A DNA stretch of 38,683 nucleotides, taken from NCBI GenBank assembly GCA_031276965.1, contig JAISMC010000101.1, positions 1 through 38,683 of the forward strand, written 5' to 3'. Shown here piece after piece: positions 16,521 through 24,640 of the stretch. This stretch comes from Treponema sp. GTDB lineage: Bacteria > Spirochaetota > Spirochaetia > Treponematales > Breznakiellaceae. A program made the translations under genes and the position numbers. The notes under the pieces were generated by a model. That model did not search any database. It saw only the letters and a program-made list of their open reading frames with translations, and had not been told where the DNA came from. Numbering within the stretch: the stretch's first letter is position 1; every line of letters begins with the position of its first letter.

Positions 16521-17518
16521 AACAGCGCCCCCAGAACATAACGGCGGACAAAGCGGGCAAAGCAGAGGAGAATCAACGCGGCGATGATAAGGGGCCGGTG
16601 AACAGAATGGGTCTTCGTTAAAAGTCCGGAACGGCGGATGATCATTTCCCCCTCGTGGAGACGGGCAAAGGCTGTGGCAAAGGCCTTGGCGGAGGGCGCT
16701 GACAAATAGGTTCCTCCGGCCCTTTGGGCTATGGTCTTGAGGTTTTCCGGCTCAAAGCGGGAATAAAAGGAACCGGTTCGGCGCATTCTGGTACGGGGAT
16801 CTACATAATCAATGGGAACTTCTCCGCTGCTGCCCACGCCGATTACCCAGAGGGAAATTCCTTCCTCCCGCAGGACCGCGGCGGCGGTTTCAGGATGCAC
16901 CGGTCCCGCATTATTTTCCCCGTCGGTAATCAGCACCGCCACCTTTCTGGGGGCGGAGGATTTTCGTATATGCAGGGCCGCTACCGACAGGCCAAGCCCC
17001 AGGGCAGTACCGTCTCCCATCTCAGCGATGTGCAGGCTCTGAAGCCGGGAATTAAAGGCCTCCCTGTCCACCGTGGGGGGAACCAGCAGGGCCGCGCTGT
17101 CCCCCACCGCTACCAGTCCCACGGCATCGGAGGGCCGTTCCCGGGCAAAAGCGGCGACCAGGTGCCTGGCGGCATCGAAACGGTTTATACCGTCCATGTC
17201 GATCCCCGCCATGCTGGGGCTCACGTCCACCACAAAAATTACGTCCGCCCCCCGGTTAAGCCACACCGTTTCGGATCTGATCAGATAGGGGCCGGAGGCG
17301 GCAATAAAGAGGAGCAGCGTCCCCGCCAGCTCCATGATAAAGATCAGCCTGATAAGCAACTCCACCTTAAAGGGAGGAACAAAGGGAGTTCCGCCGGGGG
17401 GACCCAAAGGTATTTTCAAGGCGAAGGGATCCTTTACAAAGCGGTTAATCCCCAGGATGAGAAATCCCGCCAGTACCGCCAGGAGGATCAGCAGGGGCCG
17501 TTCAAAACTGAGGCTCAC
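16517..17518 (-). CDS. vWA-domain membrane protein (BatA-like)
   Basis: A 333-aa protein with the same plan as its downstream neighbour: N-terminal membrane segments (LLILLAVLAGFLILGI; LIFIMELAGTLLLFIAA), a vWA domain with MIDAS DVSPSM and ITDGENNAG, and a C-terminal hydrophobic helix (PLIIAALILLCFARFV). Four-nt overlaps at both ends show tight translational coupling across the operon. Confidence 0.88.
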   Translation of the reverse strand: MSLSFERPLLILLAVLAGFLILGINRFVKDPFALKIPLGPPGGTPFVPPFKVELLIRLIFIMELAGTLLLFIAASGPYLIRSETVWLNRGADVIFVVDVSPSMAGIDMDGINRFDAARHLVAAFARERPSDAVGLVAVGDSAALLVPPTVDREAFNSRLQSLHIAEMGDGTALGLGLSVAALHIRKSSAPRKVAVLITDGENNAGPVHPETAAAVLREEGISLWVIGVGSSGEVPIDYVDPRTRMRRTGSFYSRFEPENLKTIAQRAGGTYLSAPSAKAFATAFARLHEGEMIIRRSGLLTKTHSVHRPLIIAALILLCFARFVRRYVLGALL

Positions 17519-18534
17519 TGAAACCTCCCGGCGCTCCCGCCGGCAAGGGCCCCGGCGGCGGCCCCGAAGGAAGCAGGGGCGGGTCTTTGTTTTTCGGCTT
17601 TCTCCAGGGCGGATACAAAGTTCCGTATATCTTCCATCACATCGAGGGTAATCTTACGATTGATGACGCCGCCGCTGAAACGAAGGGTATCGCAGCGCCG
17701 GAAAAGGTCCCGGAGAAAGCCGCTTGTATCGAACGGGGCTTTCCCCTCCTCCGGCGGAAACAGGGGGGGCAGCTCCAGGAATTCTCCGGGAACCATAGCC
17801 CGGCAGTTCATCCCCGAAAAACAGCTTAAAAAATTTCTAAATTCCGAAGATACCAGGGTTAGGGCCTCGCCTTCCCCGGTTTTATTCTTCCCAAGAGCAA
17901 AGCGGAGCCGCCGGAGCATCCTCCACATGTTCCGCAGCGCCCGCCGGCGCAGGCCGCGGATCCGAAGATAGTCCAGATGATTCCCGTACCAGATTCCCCC
18001 AAAGACCGCCCCCAGAATGACAACTATACCGGCAAAGACGGCGCCGTAAATGATCAGGACCGTACCGGGAACCGCCAGCGGAGGGGCGGGAGGAGACAGG
18101 ACCAAATCTTCATCGGATTCCAGTATAGACGCAACCCTTACTTCAAGCCCCGTAAAACTGCGGGAGGCGATTTCCACCGGAGGCAGGGGAATGAGCCCCG
18201 GCGCAAAGGCCTGAAAATCAATGAGCAGCCTGGCCCCTTCTCCGCGCCGGTCCATCTCTATCCTGGTGATGATCAGATCCTTTGCCTTGGGAAGATCCCT
18301 GGGCATGTCGAGGATAAGGTTCTCCCCCGGAGGGACGGGATCCTTCAACGGACACACCAGCCGGCCCAGATCTCCTACAAAAACGGTCTGGGGAATCAAG
18401 TATGACTCCATGAAGGGCCGGGATTCCGCCGGGGGTCCGGACTCCGCCGGAACCTGCGGCTCCGAAACTTCCTGAGCGGCAGCGGCGGCGGCAAAAAAAC
18501 AGCCCAGGCAGAACGGAAGAAAGGGCCGCCTCAT
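17515..18534 (-). CDS. Bat-cluster membrane protein of unknown function
   Basis: A 339-aa protein with a signal peptide (to about residue 20, AAAAAAQE), a ~150-residue beta-rich exported part, one transmembrane helix (GTVLIIYGAVFAGIVVILGAVFGGIWY) and a basic cytoplasmic tail with helical segments. The topology resembles the DUF4381-type or BatD-related proteins found between DUF58 and vWA genes in such clusters, but no motif clinches it. It overlaps both neighbours by 4 nt. Confidence 0.65.
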   Translation of the reverse strand: MRRPFLPFCLGCFFAAAAAAQEVSEPQVPAESGPPAESRPFMESYLIPQTVFVGDLGRLVCPLKDPVPPGENLILDMPRDLPKAKDLIITRIEMDRRGEGARLLIDFQAFAPGLIPLPPVEIASRSFTGLEVRVASILESDEDLVLSPPAPPLAVPGTVLIIYGAVFAGIVVILGAVFGGIWYGNHLDYLRIRGLRRRALRNMWRMLRRLRFALGKNKTGEGEALTLVSSEFRNFLSCFSGMNCRAMVPGEFLELPPLFPPEEGKAPFDTSGFLRDLFRRCDTLRFSGGVINRKITLDVMEDIRNFVSALEKAEKQRPAPASFGAAAGALAGGSAGRFQ

Positions 18535-19418
18535 AAACGGCTCCGGCCGCCGAAAAAACGCTTCAATACCGCCGGCGCATCCGCTGCGGTGGAAAGCTCT
18601 GCCGCCGCGGCGCCGCAGCGGCGGCAGGCGGTCTTCCAGTAGCGGACCCGTTCTTCATGCCATTCGGTCCACGCCTTCTGAAAGGACGGAAAAGCCGCAG
18701 GAGCATGGATGCGCAGCCCCGTTTCGGGGTCCTCCATGACGATAAGCCCCGTTCCGGGAATTGCAATATCCAGAGGAGAGGAGATCCGCAGGGCAATCAC
18801 ATCGTGGCGGCGGGAAAGATCCCCCATCTCCTCCTCCCAGTTAAGGCAGAGAAAATCCGAAATAACCGCCACCAGACTCCGGCGCTTGAGCAGCCTCCCC
18901 GTTCCCTTAAGGGCAGCTCCAAGGCCGCTCCCCCTTCCCCGGGACTTTCCCCGCAGGGCGGCGCTTATTACCGTCATAATATGGGCCCGTCCCTTCCTGG
19001 GCGAAAAGACCGTACTCAGTTCCCGGTCAAAGAAAACCGCCCCCACCCGCTGGCCCGAGCTTTCCGCAGAAAAGGCAATCAGGGCGGCGGCGAGTACCCC
19101 CTGTTCATAGCGGCTCAAATCTCCGGCCCCGCCTCCGGTATGCATGGAAGCGGAATTGTCCAGCACAATGCAGACCGTCAGTTCCCGCTCTTCCCGGTAC
19201 ATTTTTACATAGGGAGTTCCAAAGCGGGCGCTTACATTCCAGTCGATGGCGCGTACATCGTCACCGGGTTCATAATGCCTGACCTCATCAAACTCAATCC
19301 CCTGGCCCTTAAAAACAGAACGGAAATCCCCCGAGAGCAGATCCTCCGCCAGTCCCGAAGCGATCAGGGGGAAGGTCGTGATTTTTTGCAGCAGTTCATG
19401 CCTGTCCATGTTTTTCAA
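18531..19418 (-). CDS. DUF58 domain protein
   Basis: A 295-aa protein with the DUF58 hallmark block FKGQGIEFDEVRHYEPGDDVRAIDWN (given in part: key residues are the E-x-R-x-Y-x-x-G-D-D and the I-D-W-N), then VKMYREERE and a vWA-like DNSASM motif. In Bat/MoxR loci the DUF58 protein follows the ATPase and is thought to be its partner. It starts 63 nt after the MoxR gene and overlaps the next gene by 4 nt. Confidence 0.92.
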   Translation of the reverse strand: MKNMDRHELLQKITTFPLIASGLAEDLLSGDFRSVFKGQGIEFDEVRHYEPGDDVRAIDWNVSARFGTPYVKMYREERELTVCIVLDNSASMHTGGGAGDLSRYEQGVLAAALIAFSAESSGQRVGAVFFDRELSTVFSPRKGRAHIMTVISAALRGKSRGRGSGLGAALKGTGRLLKRRSLVAVISDFLCLNWEEEMGDLSRRHDVIALRISSPLDIAIPGTGLIVMEDPETGLRIHAPAAFPSFQKAWTEWHEERVRYWKTACRRCGAAAAELSTAADAPAVLKRFFGGRSRL

Positions 19419-19481
19419 TAACCTCGAACGGATACATGGATCCGAAACTTTTTATGCACGGTCATATCCGAAGGATGCCGC

Positions 19482-20486
19482 CTAAGGTACGGGAACAAAG
19501 GCCAGAATCCTGGAGATAACTCCGTCCGGATCCAGGCCGTCCGCCTCTGCCTCATAGGAGAGAACAATGCGGTGCCGCAAAACCGGAAGAGTTACCGCCT
19601 TTACATCTTCGGGACTTACAAAGGAACGGCCCGCAAAGAGCGCGGCGATACGGCTGCAACGGTGCAGCGCGATGGATGCCCGGGGGGAGGCGCCGAAAGA
19701 AATGTACCGGTAAACCCCTTCCTTTATGGCGGCGTCGCCGGAGACGGGCCTGGTGGCGGCTACCACCGAAACAATGTACTTGGTGATCCGCTCGTCGATT
19801 CTAACCGCATCCGCGGCGGCCCGGAATTCCTCCAGGACCTCCGCAGACAGAACCACCTTTAAGGGCTTGAGGGCCTGCCGTTCCCGGGAAATGGGAGCGG
19901 AAAAATGCAGGACCCGGATCTCCTCCTCATGGCTGGGATAACGGATCAGCAGTTTAAGGAGGAAGCGGTCCAGTTCCGCCTCGGGCAGCGCATAGGTCCC
20001 CTCGTGTTCAATCGGGTTCTGGGTAGCCAGCACAAAAAAAGGATCCGGCAGGGAATAACTCTTTTCGCCGATGGTAACCTGCCGTTCCTCCATAGCTTCG
20101 AGCAGGGCGGACTGAACCTTGGCGGGCGCCCGGTTGATCTCATCCGCCAGAATTACATTGGCGAATACCGGTCCCCGGCGTACCGAAAAGGTTCCCGAGG
20201 ACTGCTCCCAGACCAGAGTCCCGGTAAGATCCGCCGGAAGCAGATCCGGGGTAAACTGAATCCGCTTAAAGGCCAGCCCCGTAATGTCCGCCATGCTCTT
20301 TATGGCCAGAGTCTTCGCCAGTCCCGGCACGCCCTCCAGCAGAATATGACCGCCGGCGATCAAGGCCATCAGGAGGCCGTCTATCATCTCTTCCTGACCG
20401 ACAATGCGCCTGGCCAGTTCCTGCCGGGCGGTATTTAAAAAACCAAGGCATCTGCCAAGGCGGGTATCTCCATTATTTTCACCCAT
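19482..20486 (-). CDS. MoxR-family AAA+ ATPase
   Basis: A 334-aa chaperone-like ATPase, first gene of the Bat operon. Walker A is GVPGLAKT (52-59), Walker B ANVILADEINRAPAKVQSALLEAMEE in part, followed by sensor-1 FVLATQNPIEHEGTYALPEAELDRF and a lid domain with SFGASPRASIAL. MoxR proteins act with vWA partners to activate or insert cofactors or to handle envelope stress. A TTGCTA-N17-TAGAAT promoter ends 6 nt before the ATG without a ribosome-binding site, predicting a leaderless operon mRNA. Confidence 0.95.
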   Translation of the reverse strand: MGENNGDTRLGRCLGFLNTARQELARRIVGQEEMIDGLLMALIAGGHILLEGVPGLAKTLAIKSMADITGLAFKRIQFTPDLLPADLTGTLVWEQSSGTFSVRRGPVFANVILADEINRAPAKVQSALLEAMEERQVTIGEKSYSLPDPFFVLATQNPIEHEGTYALPEAELDRFLLKLLIRYPSHEEEIRVLHFSAPISRERQALKPLKVVLSAEVLEEFRAAADAVRIDERITKYIVSVVAATRPVSGDAAIKEGVYRYISFGASPRASIALHRCSRIAALFAGRSFVSPEDVKAVTLPVLRHRIVLSYEAEADGLDPDGVISRILAFVPVP

Positions 20487-20492
20487 AGCCTT

Positions 20493-20521
20493 ATTCTAAT
20501 CCCGGAGGGGACGGATAGCAA
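20493..20521 (-). promoter_or_regulatory. Promoter of the Bat operon (leaderless)
   Basis: Minus strand: TTGCTA (20521-20516), a 17-bp spacer, TAGAAT (20498-20493), then 6 nt to the moxR ATG. The predicted start falls at the start codon. Confidence 0.65.
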
Positions 20522-20535
20522 GATTTCAATTTTAA

Positions 20536-20572
20536 GAGTCTTTCTCAAAACCTGACATTTTGAAAAAGCGGC
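20536..20572 (+). repeat. Degenerate dispersed palindrome
   Basis: Starts GAGTCTTTCTCAAAAC and continues to ATTTTGAAAAAGCGGC, forming an imperfect hairpin. It resembles the first hairpin of the elements at 182 and 24415. It lies between the divergent moxR and aminotransferase genes. Confidence 0.4.
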
Positions 20573-20627
20573 CCGCAGAAGAATTTCATGGCATTGACAC
20601 GGGGGCCTATTCCCATGACATAGTGGC

Positions 20628-21941
20628 ATGATGAACAGTCTTGCAAGTGAACTCAACATTGTGCTTGAGGGAACCGCTGCGGGGCGGCTCCTGTCCCAGT
20701 TTGGCCGCCGGTTATATTTTCCCAACGGCATCATTGCCCAGTCCGCAGAGGCAAAAAAGGCCGCCCACAGGGCCAACGCCACCATAGGCATGGCTTACAG
20801 CGGCGGCCGGCCGATGATTCTCTCCGCCATTGCCGAAAGCATGCCCTCCCTCAGCGCGGAGGCGGCGGTAGCCTACGCTCCCACCGCGGGACTGGAACAG
20901 GCCAGGGAGGCCTGGAAGGATCTGGTCCTTCAAAAAAATCCTTCCGTCAATACCAGCCACATTTCCCTGCCCGTGGTGATTCCCGGCCTTACCGCAGGAC
21001 TTTCCTATACGGCGGATCTTTTCCTTGAAGCGGGAAGGACCATCCTGACCAGCGATCCCTGCTGGGACAATTACGGCCTGATCTTTGCCGGACGCCGGGA
21101 GGCGCTTTTACAGGGGATTCCCTTCTTCGGCAATGGTTCTCCCGGCGGTACCATCACTTCCGGCCTGGATATGGAAACCATAGCCTGCGCCGTCAGAGAA
21201 AGCGCCAAGACCGGGACGGTAAGGTTTATCTTCAACTTCCCCAACAACCCCTCAGGTTACTCTCCCACCTGTCCTGAAACGGACGCCCTTGTACAATGTA
21301 TCAGGGATGCCGCCGAAGCGGGGGCGGATGTACTGGTAATCTGCGACGACGCCTACTTCGGCCTCTTCTACGAGGAGGAGATCAACAAGGAATCCCTCTT
21401 TGGCCGTTTTGCTTCCCTCCACGAGCGGGTTTTGGCCATAAAGATAGACGGTCACATAAAAGAAGATTACGGCTGGGGACTCCGGATGGGGTTCCTTACC
21501 TTCGGTTCCCTGGGCCTGGAGCCGGAACACCACGAAGCCCTGGTTAAAAAGATGATGGGGGCGATCCGCTCCTCCGTATCCTGTGCTAATACCCCGGCCC
21601 AGCACTTTATGCTCAAGGCCATGGAAGATCCCCGGACCGGGATAGAAAAGGACCGGTACTATGAAATACTCCGCCGCCGCTACCGGACGGTTAAGAACTT
21701 TATCAGGGAAAACCCCGGACATCCCCGGCTCAAGCCCCTTCCTTTCAATTCGGGCTATTTTATGAGTTTCCGCTGCGTGGGAATCGATGCCGGGCTTCTC
21801 CGGCGGAAGCTGTTGTACAAGGAAGGAATCGGCACCATAGCCCTGAATGCGGATTATCTGCGCATAGCTTTTGCCGGCATAGAAGAGGAGCAGATCCCCG
21901 GCGTTTACCGGATCATCTACGATACCGCATTGAAGCTGTAA
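20628..21941 (+). CDS. Class I/II PLP-dependent aminotransferase
   Basis: A 437-aa fold-type I enzyme. FIFNFPNNPSGYSPT carries the conserved Asn-Pro, VICDDAYFGLFYEE the cofactor-ring Asp and Tyr, and KEDYGWGLRMGF matches the K-x5-G-x-R pattern in which the Lys forms the Schiff base. The usual SFSK before it is replaced by GHIK. Substrate is unknown; it lacks operon partners. There is no Shine-Dalgarno. TTGACA (20594-20599) lies upstream, and a poor -10 (CATAGT, 19-bp spacing) would place the start close to the second ATG (20631). Confidence 0.88.
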   Translation: MMNSLASELNIVLEGTAAGRLLSQFGRRLYFPNGIIAQSAEAKKAAHRANATIGMAYSGGRPMILSAIAESMPSLSAEAAVAYAPTAGLEQAREAWKDLVLQKNPSVNTSHISLPVVIPGLTAGLSYTADLFLEAGRTILTSDPCWDNYGLIFAGRREALLQGIPFFGNGSPGGTITSGLDMETIACAVRESAKTGTVRFIFNFPNNPSGYSPTCPETDALVQCIRDAAEAGADVLVICDDAYFGLFYEEEINKESLFGRFASLHERVLAIKIDGHIKEDYGWGLRMGFLTFGSLGLEPEHHEALVKKMMGAIRSSVSCANTPAQHFMLKAMEDPRTGIEKDRYYEILRRRYRTVKNFIRENPGHPRLKPLPFNSGYFMSFRCVGIDAGLLRRKLLYKEGIGTIALNADYLRIAFAGIEEEQIPGVYRIIYDTALKL

Positions 21942-21954
21942 AGCAGCCTGCGTA

Positions 21955-22440
21955 TTACCCGCCTATAAGCTGGCGGCCTACATCCCTGAGCTCCGGTATC
22001 TGAACATAGAGGGGCATGTGTCCCCTGGCATCCGCCTTGTCCATTTCCACCAGTTTAACGTATAACTCGTTGATTAGATCCGCAAAAACCTGCAAATTGG
22101 AAGCAAAATTGTTGACGGCCATGTCCCGCAGCACCTTATTGGGTCCGGTAACGGCGGGAACGCTGGAACGGTTCCGCAGACCCGGCACCAGATCCCGGCG
22201 GACCATAGAGATAAAACGGGCGCAGGCGGCTATTTGACGGTATAATTCGTCCAAGTGAAACCCTTGATAACGAAACTGATCAACCTTTTCCGTCAAAATA
22301 TCGATTAAATCCCAGGTTGCCTTATCCAGAGGCATTTGCAACAGCGCCGGCCGTATATACTGGTTATAAATATTCATCCGGTAATGTTCGCTGATCTGTT
22401 CTATTAATCTGACAATATGAGCGTCCTGTATCGGCTGCAT
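21955..22440 (-). CDS. Conserved-looking helical protein, unknown
   Basis: A 161-aa protein, almost all predicted helix, rich in Leu, Ile and charged residues (LIEQISEHYRMNIYNQYIRPALL; ELYRQIAACARFISMVRRDLV). No signal peptide, membrane segment or catalytic motif is seen and I do not recognise the family. A clear promoter (TTGTAA-N17-TATTAT) ends 7 nt before its ATG, supporting a real, leaderless gene. It is convergent with the aminotransferase, 13 nt apart. Confidence 0.75.
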   Translation of the reverse strand: MQPIQDAHIVRLIEQISEHYRMNIYNQYIRPALLQMPLDKATWDLIDILTEKVDQFRYQGFHLDELYRQIAACARFISMVRRDLVPGLRNRSSVPAVTGPNKVLRDMAVNNFASNLQVFADLINELYVKLVEMDKADARGHMPLYVQIPELRDVGRQLIGG

Positions 22441-22447
22441 TAATTCT

Positions 22448-22476
22448 ATAATACTGATCCCGAAACCGATTTACAA
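22448..22476 (-). promoter_or_regulatory. Promoter of the 161-aa gene (leaderless)
   Basis: Minus strand: TTGTAA (22476-22471), a 17-bp spacer, TATTAT (22453-22448), then 7 nt to the ATG. No ribosome-binding site lies between. Confidence 0.6.
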
Positions 22477-22549
22477 GTTCCCGGAGAAAAAATCGTACTA
22501 AAATTTCCCCCGCCGGTTCCGATACTGTAATTAGAAAAGGAACGCTACC

Positions 22550-22942
22550 ATGACCTATGGGATTATGTCAGCAACCGCCTTTCCCAGCGTGGGATACGCA
22601 ATCAGCGCCTCCCTGGGGGGCAAAATGTCCCTGCCCGTGGCCCCTTCCAGCCTCATGTATTCCCATTTTGAGCATGTTTCCGGCGTACCCGCCCCTGACG
22701 GCAGCCGGGGAGTTACTATCAATAAACTAAAAATCCTGAATGTGCTTATCGAACAATTAGGACAGATTAAAAAACAGCCCCAGAACACCGGTGCATCAGG
22801 CCCCCTCTCCGACGAACGGATAGACGCCCTCATCGAACAGTACGAAAGCCAGATCCGCTCCGCCCGGGCCGCCAGCGCCGCCATGCCCTACAAGCCCCGG
22901 CCCGCCGCTCCGCTGGGGGCTGTTTTCAGCATGGTAGCCTGA
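22550..22942 (+). CDS. Small hypothetical protein
   Basis: A 130-aa protein with a ribosome-binding site (aaaaggaacg) ahead of the ATG. The N-terminal part is small-residue rich (YAISASLGGKMSLPVAPSS), the centre is amphipathic helix (INKLKILNVLIEQLGQIKKQ; LSDERIDALIEQYESQIRSARAA) and the end is Pro/Ala-rich. No family recognised. It may be a spirochete-specific protein. The 158 nt after it (22943-23100) show nothing recognisable. Confidence 0.6.
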   Translation: MTYGIMSATAFPSVGYAISASLGGKMSLPVAPSSLMYSHFEHVSGVPAPDGSRGVTINKLKILNVLIEQLGQIKKQPQNTGASGPLSDERIDALIEQYESQIRSARAASAAMPYKPRPAAPLGAVFSMVA

Positions 22943-23100
22943 ATCGTACTCTAAGACGTAAACATAAAAGACCCGGCCCACAGGAACCCGCCGGGGGATT
23001 AAAGCGCATTCATTTTACTCCCCCATTGAAAACCCGGTACGGCGCCTACACAGATCTGTTGGAAAGAGCGGCGGAGGAAGCGCGTTTTCCCTATTTCCCT

Positions 23101-24333
23101 TCAAGGTTGAAGCAGTTTATAGCTTTCCCGGGCAACCCCCAGCTCCTCGTTAGCGGCGATAACCCACACCGCCGCCTTTGATGCGGCGGAACTGATAAGC
23201 CGTCTTCTTCCAGCGGCGTCCATGCCCTGGGCGTTAGCTTCGCCGTCCAGCTCAATGCCCAGACTTCGCACCGATTCGCAGATCCGCTTCCGAAGGAAGG
23301 GCGAATTTTCCCCTATGCCTCCGGTAAAGACCAATGCGTCCAGGCCCTCCAATTCCACATAGTACTGTCCTATATAACGCTGAACCGCATTGACAAAGAT
23401 GTCCAGGGCAAGCTGCGCCCGCTCGTGCCCGCCGCAGGCCGCCTTTTCCAGATCCCGCATGTCGTTGCTGAGGCCGGAGATCCCCATCATGCCGCCGTTC
23501 TTTTCAAGACCTTCAAGCAATTCCTCCATGCCCATCCCCTCATGAAGAAGGTAGAGAATTATGTAGGGGTCCAAATCGCCCGCCCGGTTTGCATGGGGCA
23601 CGCCGGCCTGAAGGGAAAAGCCGAAACTATTGTCTACGCTTTTGCCGTCGAGGATCGCGCAGATGGAACAGCTTCCGCCAAGATGGCAGGAGATAATACG
23701 CCGGGCTGCAGTTCCGGCGGCATCCGTACCAGCCATGGTCCGGGCGATGTAGGAATGGGAAGCGCCATGGTAGCCCATACGCTGGACGCCATATTTTTCG
23801 TACCACTCATAGGGAAGGGCATAGATACGCCGTTCCGGGGCTATGGTGGCGTGGAAGGCGGTTTCAAAAACGCCCACCATCTGCGCTTTGGGAAGCTGTT
23901 CCCGGAAGCGGGCGATGGCTTCCAGGTATGCGCCGTTGTGAACCGGAGCAACAAAACGGTAATCCTCCATGGCCCGAAGAACCGCCTCATCCAGAAGGTG
24001 GACCCCGGAAAAACCCTTGGCAAGAACCGTCTTAAAACCCACCGCCGTTATGTCTTCAAGGCCGATTGTACCGGAACCGGCGGCTTTTACGGGCCCGGTT
24101 TCACTGTGCAGAAGACTGTCCAGAAAGCGCCTTATCCCCCGGCTATAGTCAGGAATATTCTGCTTTTCTTCCTTAAACGCAATGCCCCGTCCGGGATTTC
24201 TGTAGTGATAGATCGCCCCACCGGCGCTTCCCACCCGTTCCACCCTGCCTTCACAGAGTACGGTCTCTGCGGGCATATCAAAAAGCTTGAATTTGAGGGA
24301 GGTACTCCCCGCATTGCTTACCAGAACCAGCAT
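23101..24333 (-). CDS. Acetate-kinase-family protein with altered active site
   Basis: A 410-aa acetokinase-family enzyme (acyl phosphate + ADP <-> carboxylate + ATP). The start at 24333 begins MLVLVSNAGSTSLKFKLFD, the family's first motif; a longer in-frame extension is rejected because a -10 box sits between. Family blocks present: GYHGASHSYIA (His193), ISCHLGGSCSI, NRAGDLDP (Arg250), FTGGIGENSP and NEELGVARE. Two catalytic positions differ from characterised enzymes: the usual GHRVVHGG is GFKTVLAKG (Arg replaced by Lys101) and FDTAFH is FETAFH (Glu157). HLGNG is also HLGGS. It could be a genuine but divergent acetate kinase or act on another acid. No pta is adjacent. Confidence 0.85.
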   Translation of the reverse strand: MLVLVSNAGSTSLKFKLFDMPAETVLCEGRVERVGSAGGAIYHYRNPGRGIAFKEEKQNIPDYSRGIRRFLDSLLHSETGPVKAAGSGTIGLEDITAVGFKTVLAKGFSGVHLLDEAVLRAMEDYRFVAPVHNGAYLEAIARFREQLPKAQMVGVFETAFHATIAPERRIYALPYEWYEKYGVQRMGYHGASHSYIARTMAGTDAAGTAARRIISCHLGGSCSICAILDGKSVDNSFGFSLQAGVPHANRAGDLDPYIILYLLHEGMGMEELLEGLEKNGGMMGISGLSNDMRDLEKAACGGHERAQLALDIFVNAVQRYIGQYYVELEGLDALVFTGGIGENSPFLRKRICESVRSLGIELDGEANAQGMDAAGRRRLISSAASKAAVWVIAANEELGVARESYKLLQP

Positions 24334-24339
24334 GGGTAC

Positions 24340-24368
24340 AGTATAACTCCCCGTTCCCGATCTTCCAA
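24340..24368 (-). promoter_or_regulatory. Promoter of the acetate-kinase-like gene (leaderless)
   Basis: Minus strand: TTGGAA (24368-24363), a 17-bp spacer, TATACT (24345-24340), then 6 nt to the ATG at 24333. A second possible -10 (TATAAT) lies near 24400. Confidence 0.6.
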
Positions 24369-24414
24369 GGTCTTGAGTATTCTCCTGGTTTTTACTATTA
24401 TAAAATAAGAAAGG

Positions 24415-24531
24415 AGGCTTTCCCAAAACTTCAGTTTTTGGGAAAGCAACCTTAGATTTATGGGAAAAAGCGGATTTTAGGCCGTTTTTTCAAGAGCGTT
24501 TCACAAAACTAACCAAGTTTTGGGAAATGCT
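24415..24531 (+). repeat. Three-hairpin dispersed element, copy B
   Basis: Three stem-loops in the same order as at 182-300: 24417-24447 (GCTTTCCCAAAAC / GTTTTTGGGAAAGC), 24464-24491 (GAAAAAGCGG / CCGTTTTTTC, one G-T pair) and 24496-24530 (GCGTTTCACAAAAC / GTTTTGGGAAATGC). It sits between the divergent acetate-kinase-like gene and pckG. Base changes relative to copy A often keep the stems. Confidence 0.75.
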
Positions 24532-24640
24532 CAAAGTAAAGGTGTTTCCAATCTTTTATCGGTTAAACGAAAAAAGTTTCGGGAATGCGGACGGCGGTCT
24601 GTTTCCCTTCCGGTGGACGGAAATACATTAAGGAGTATTT

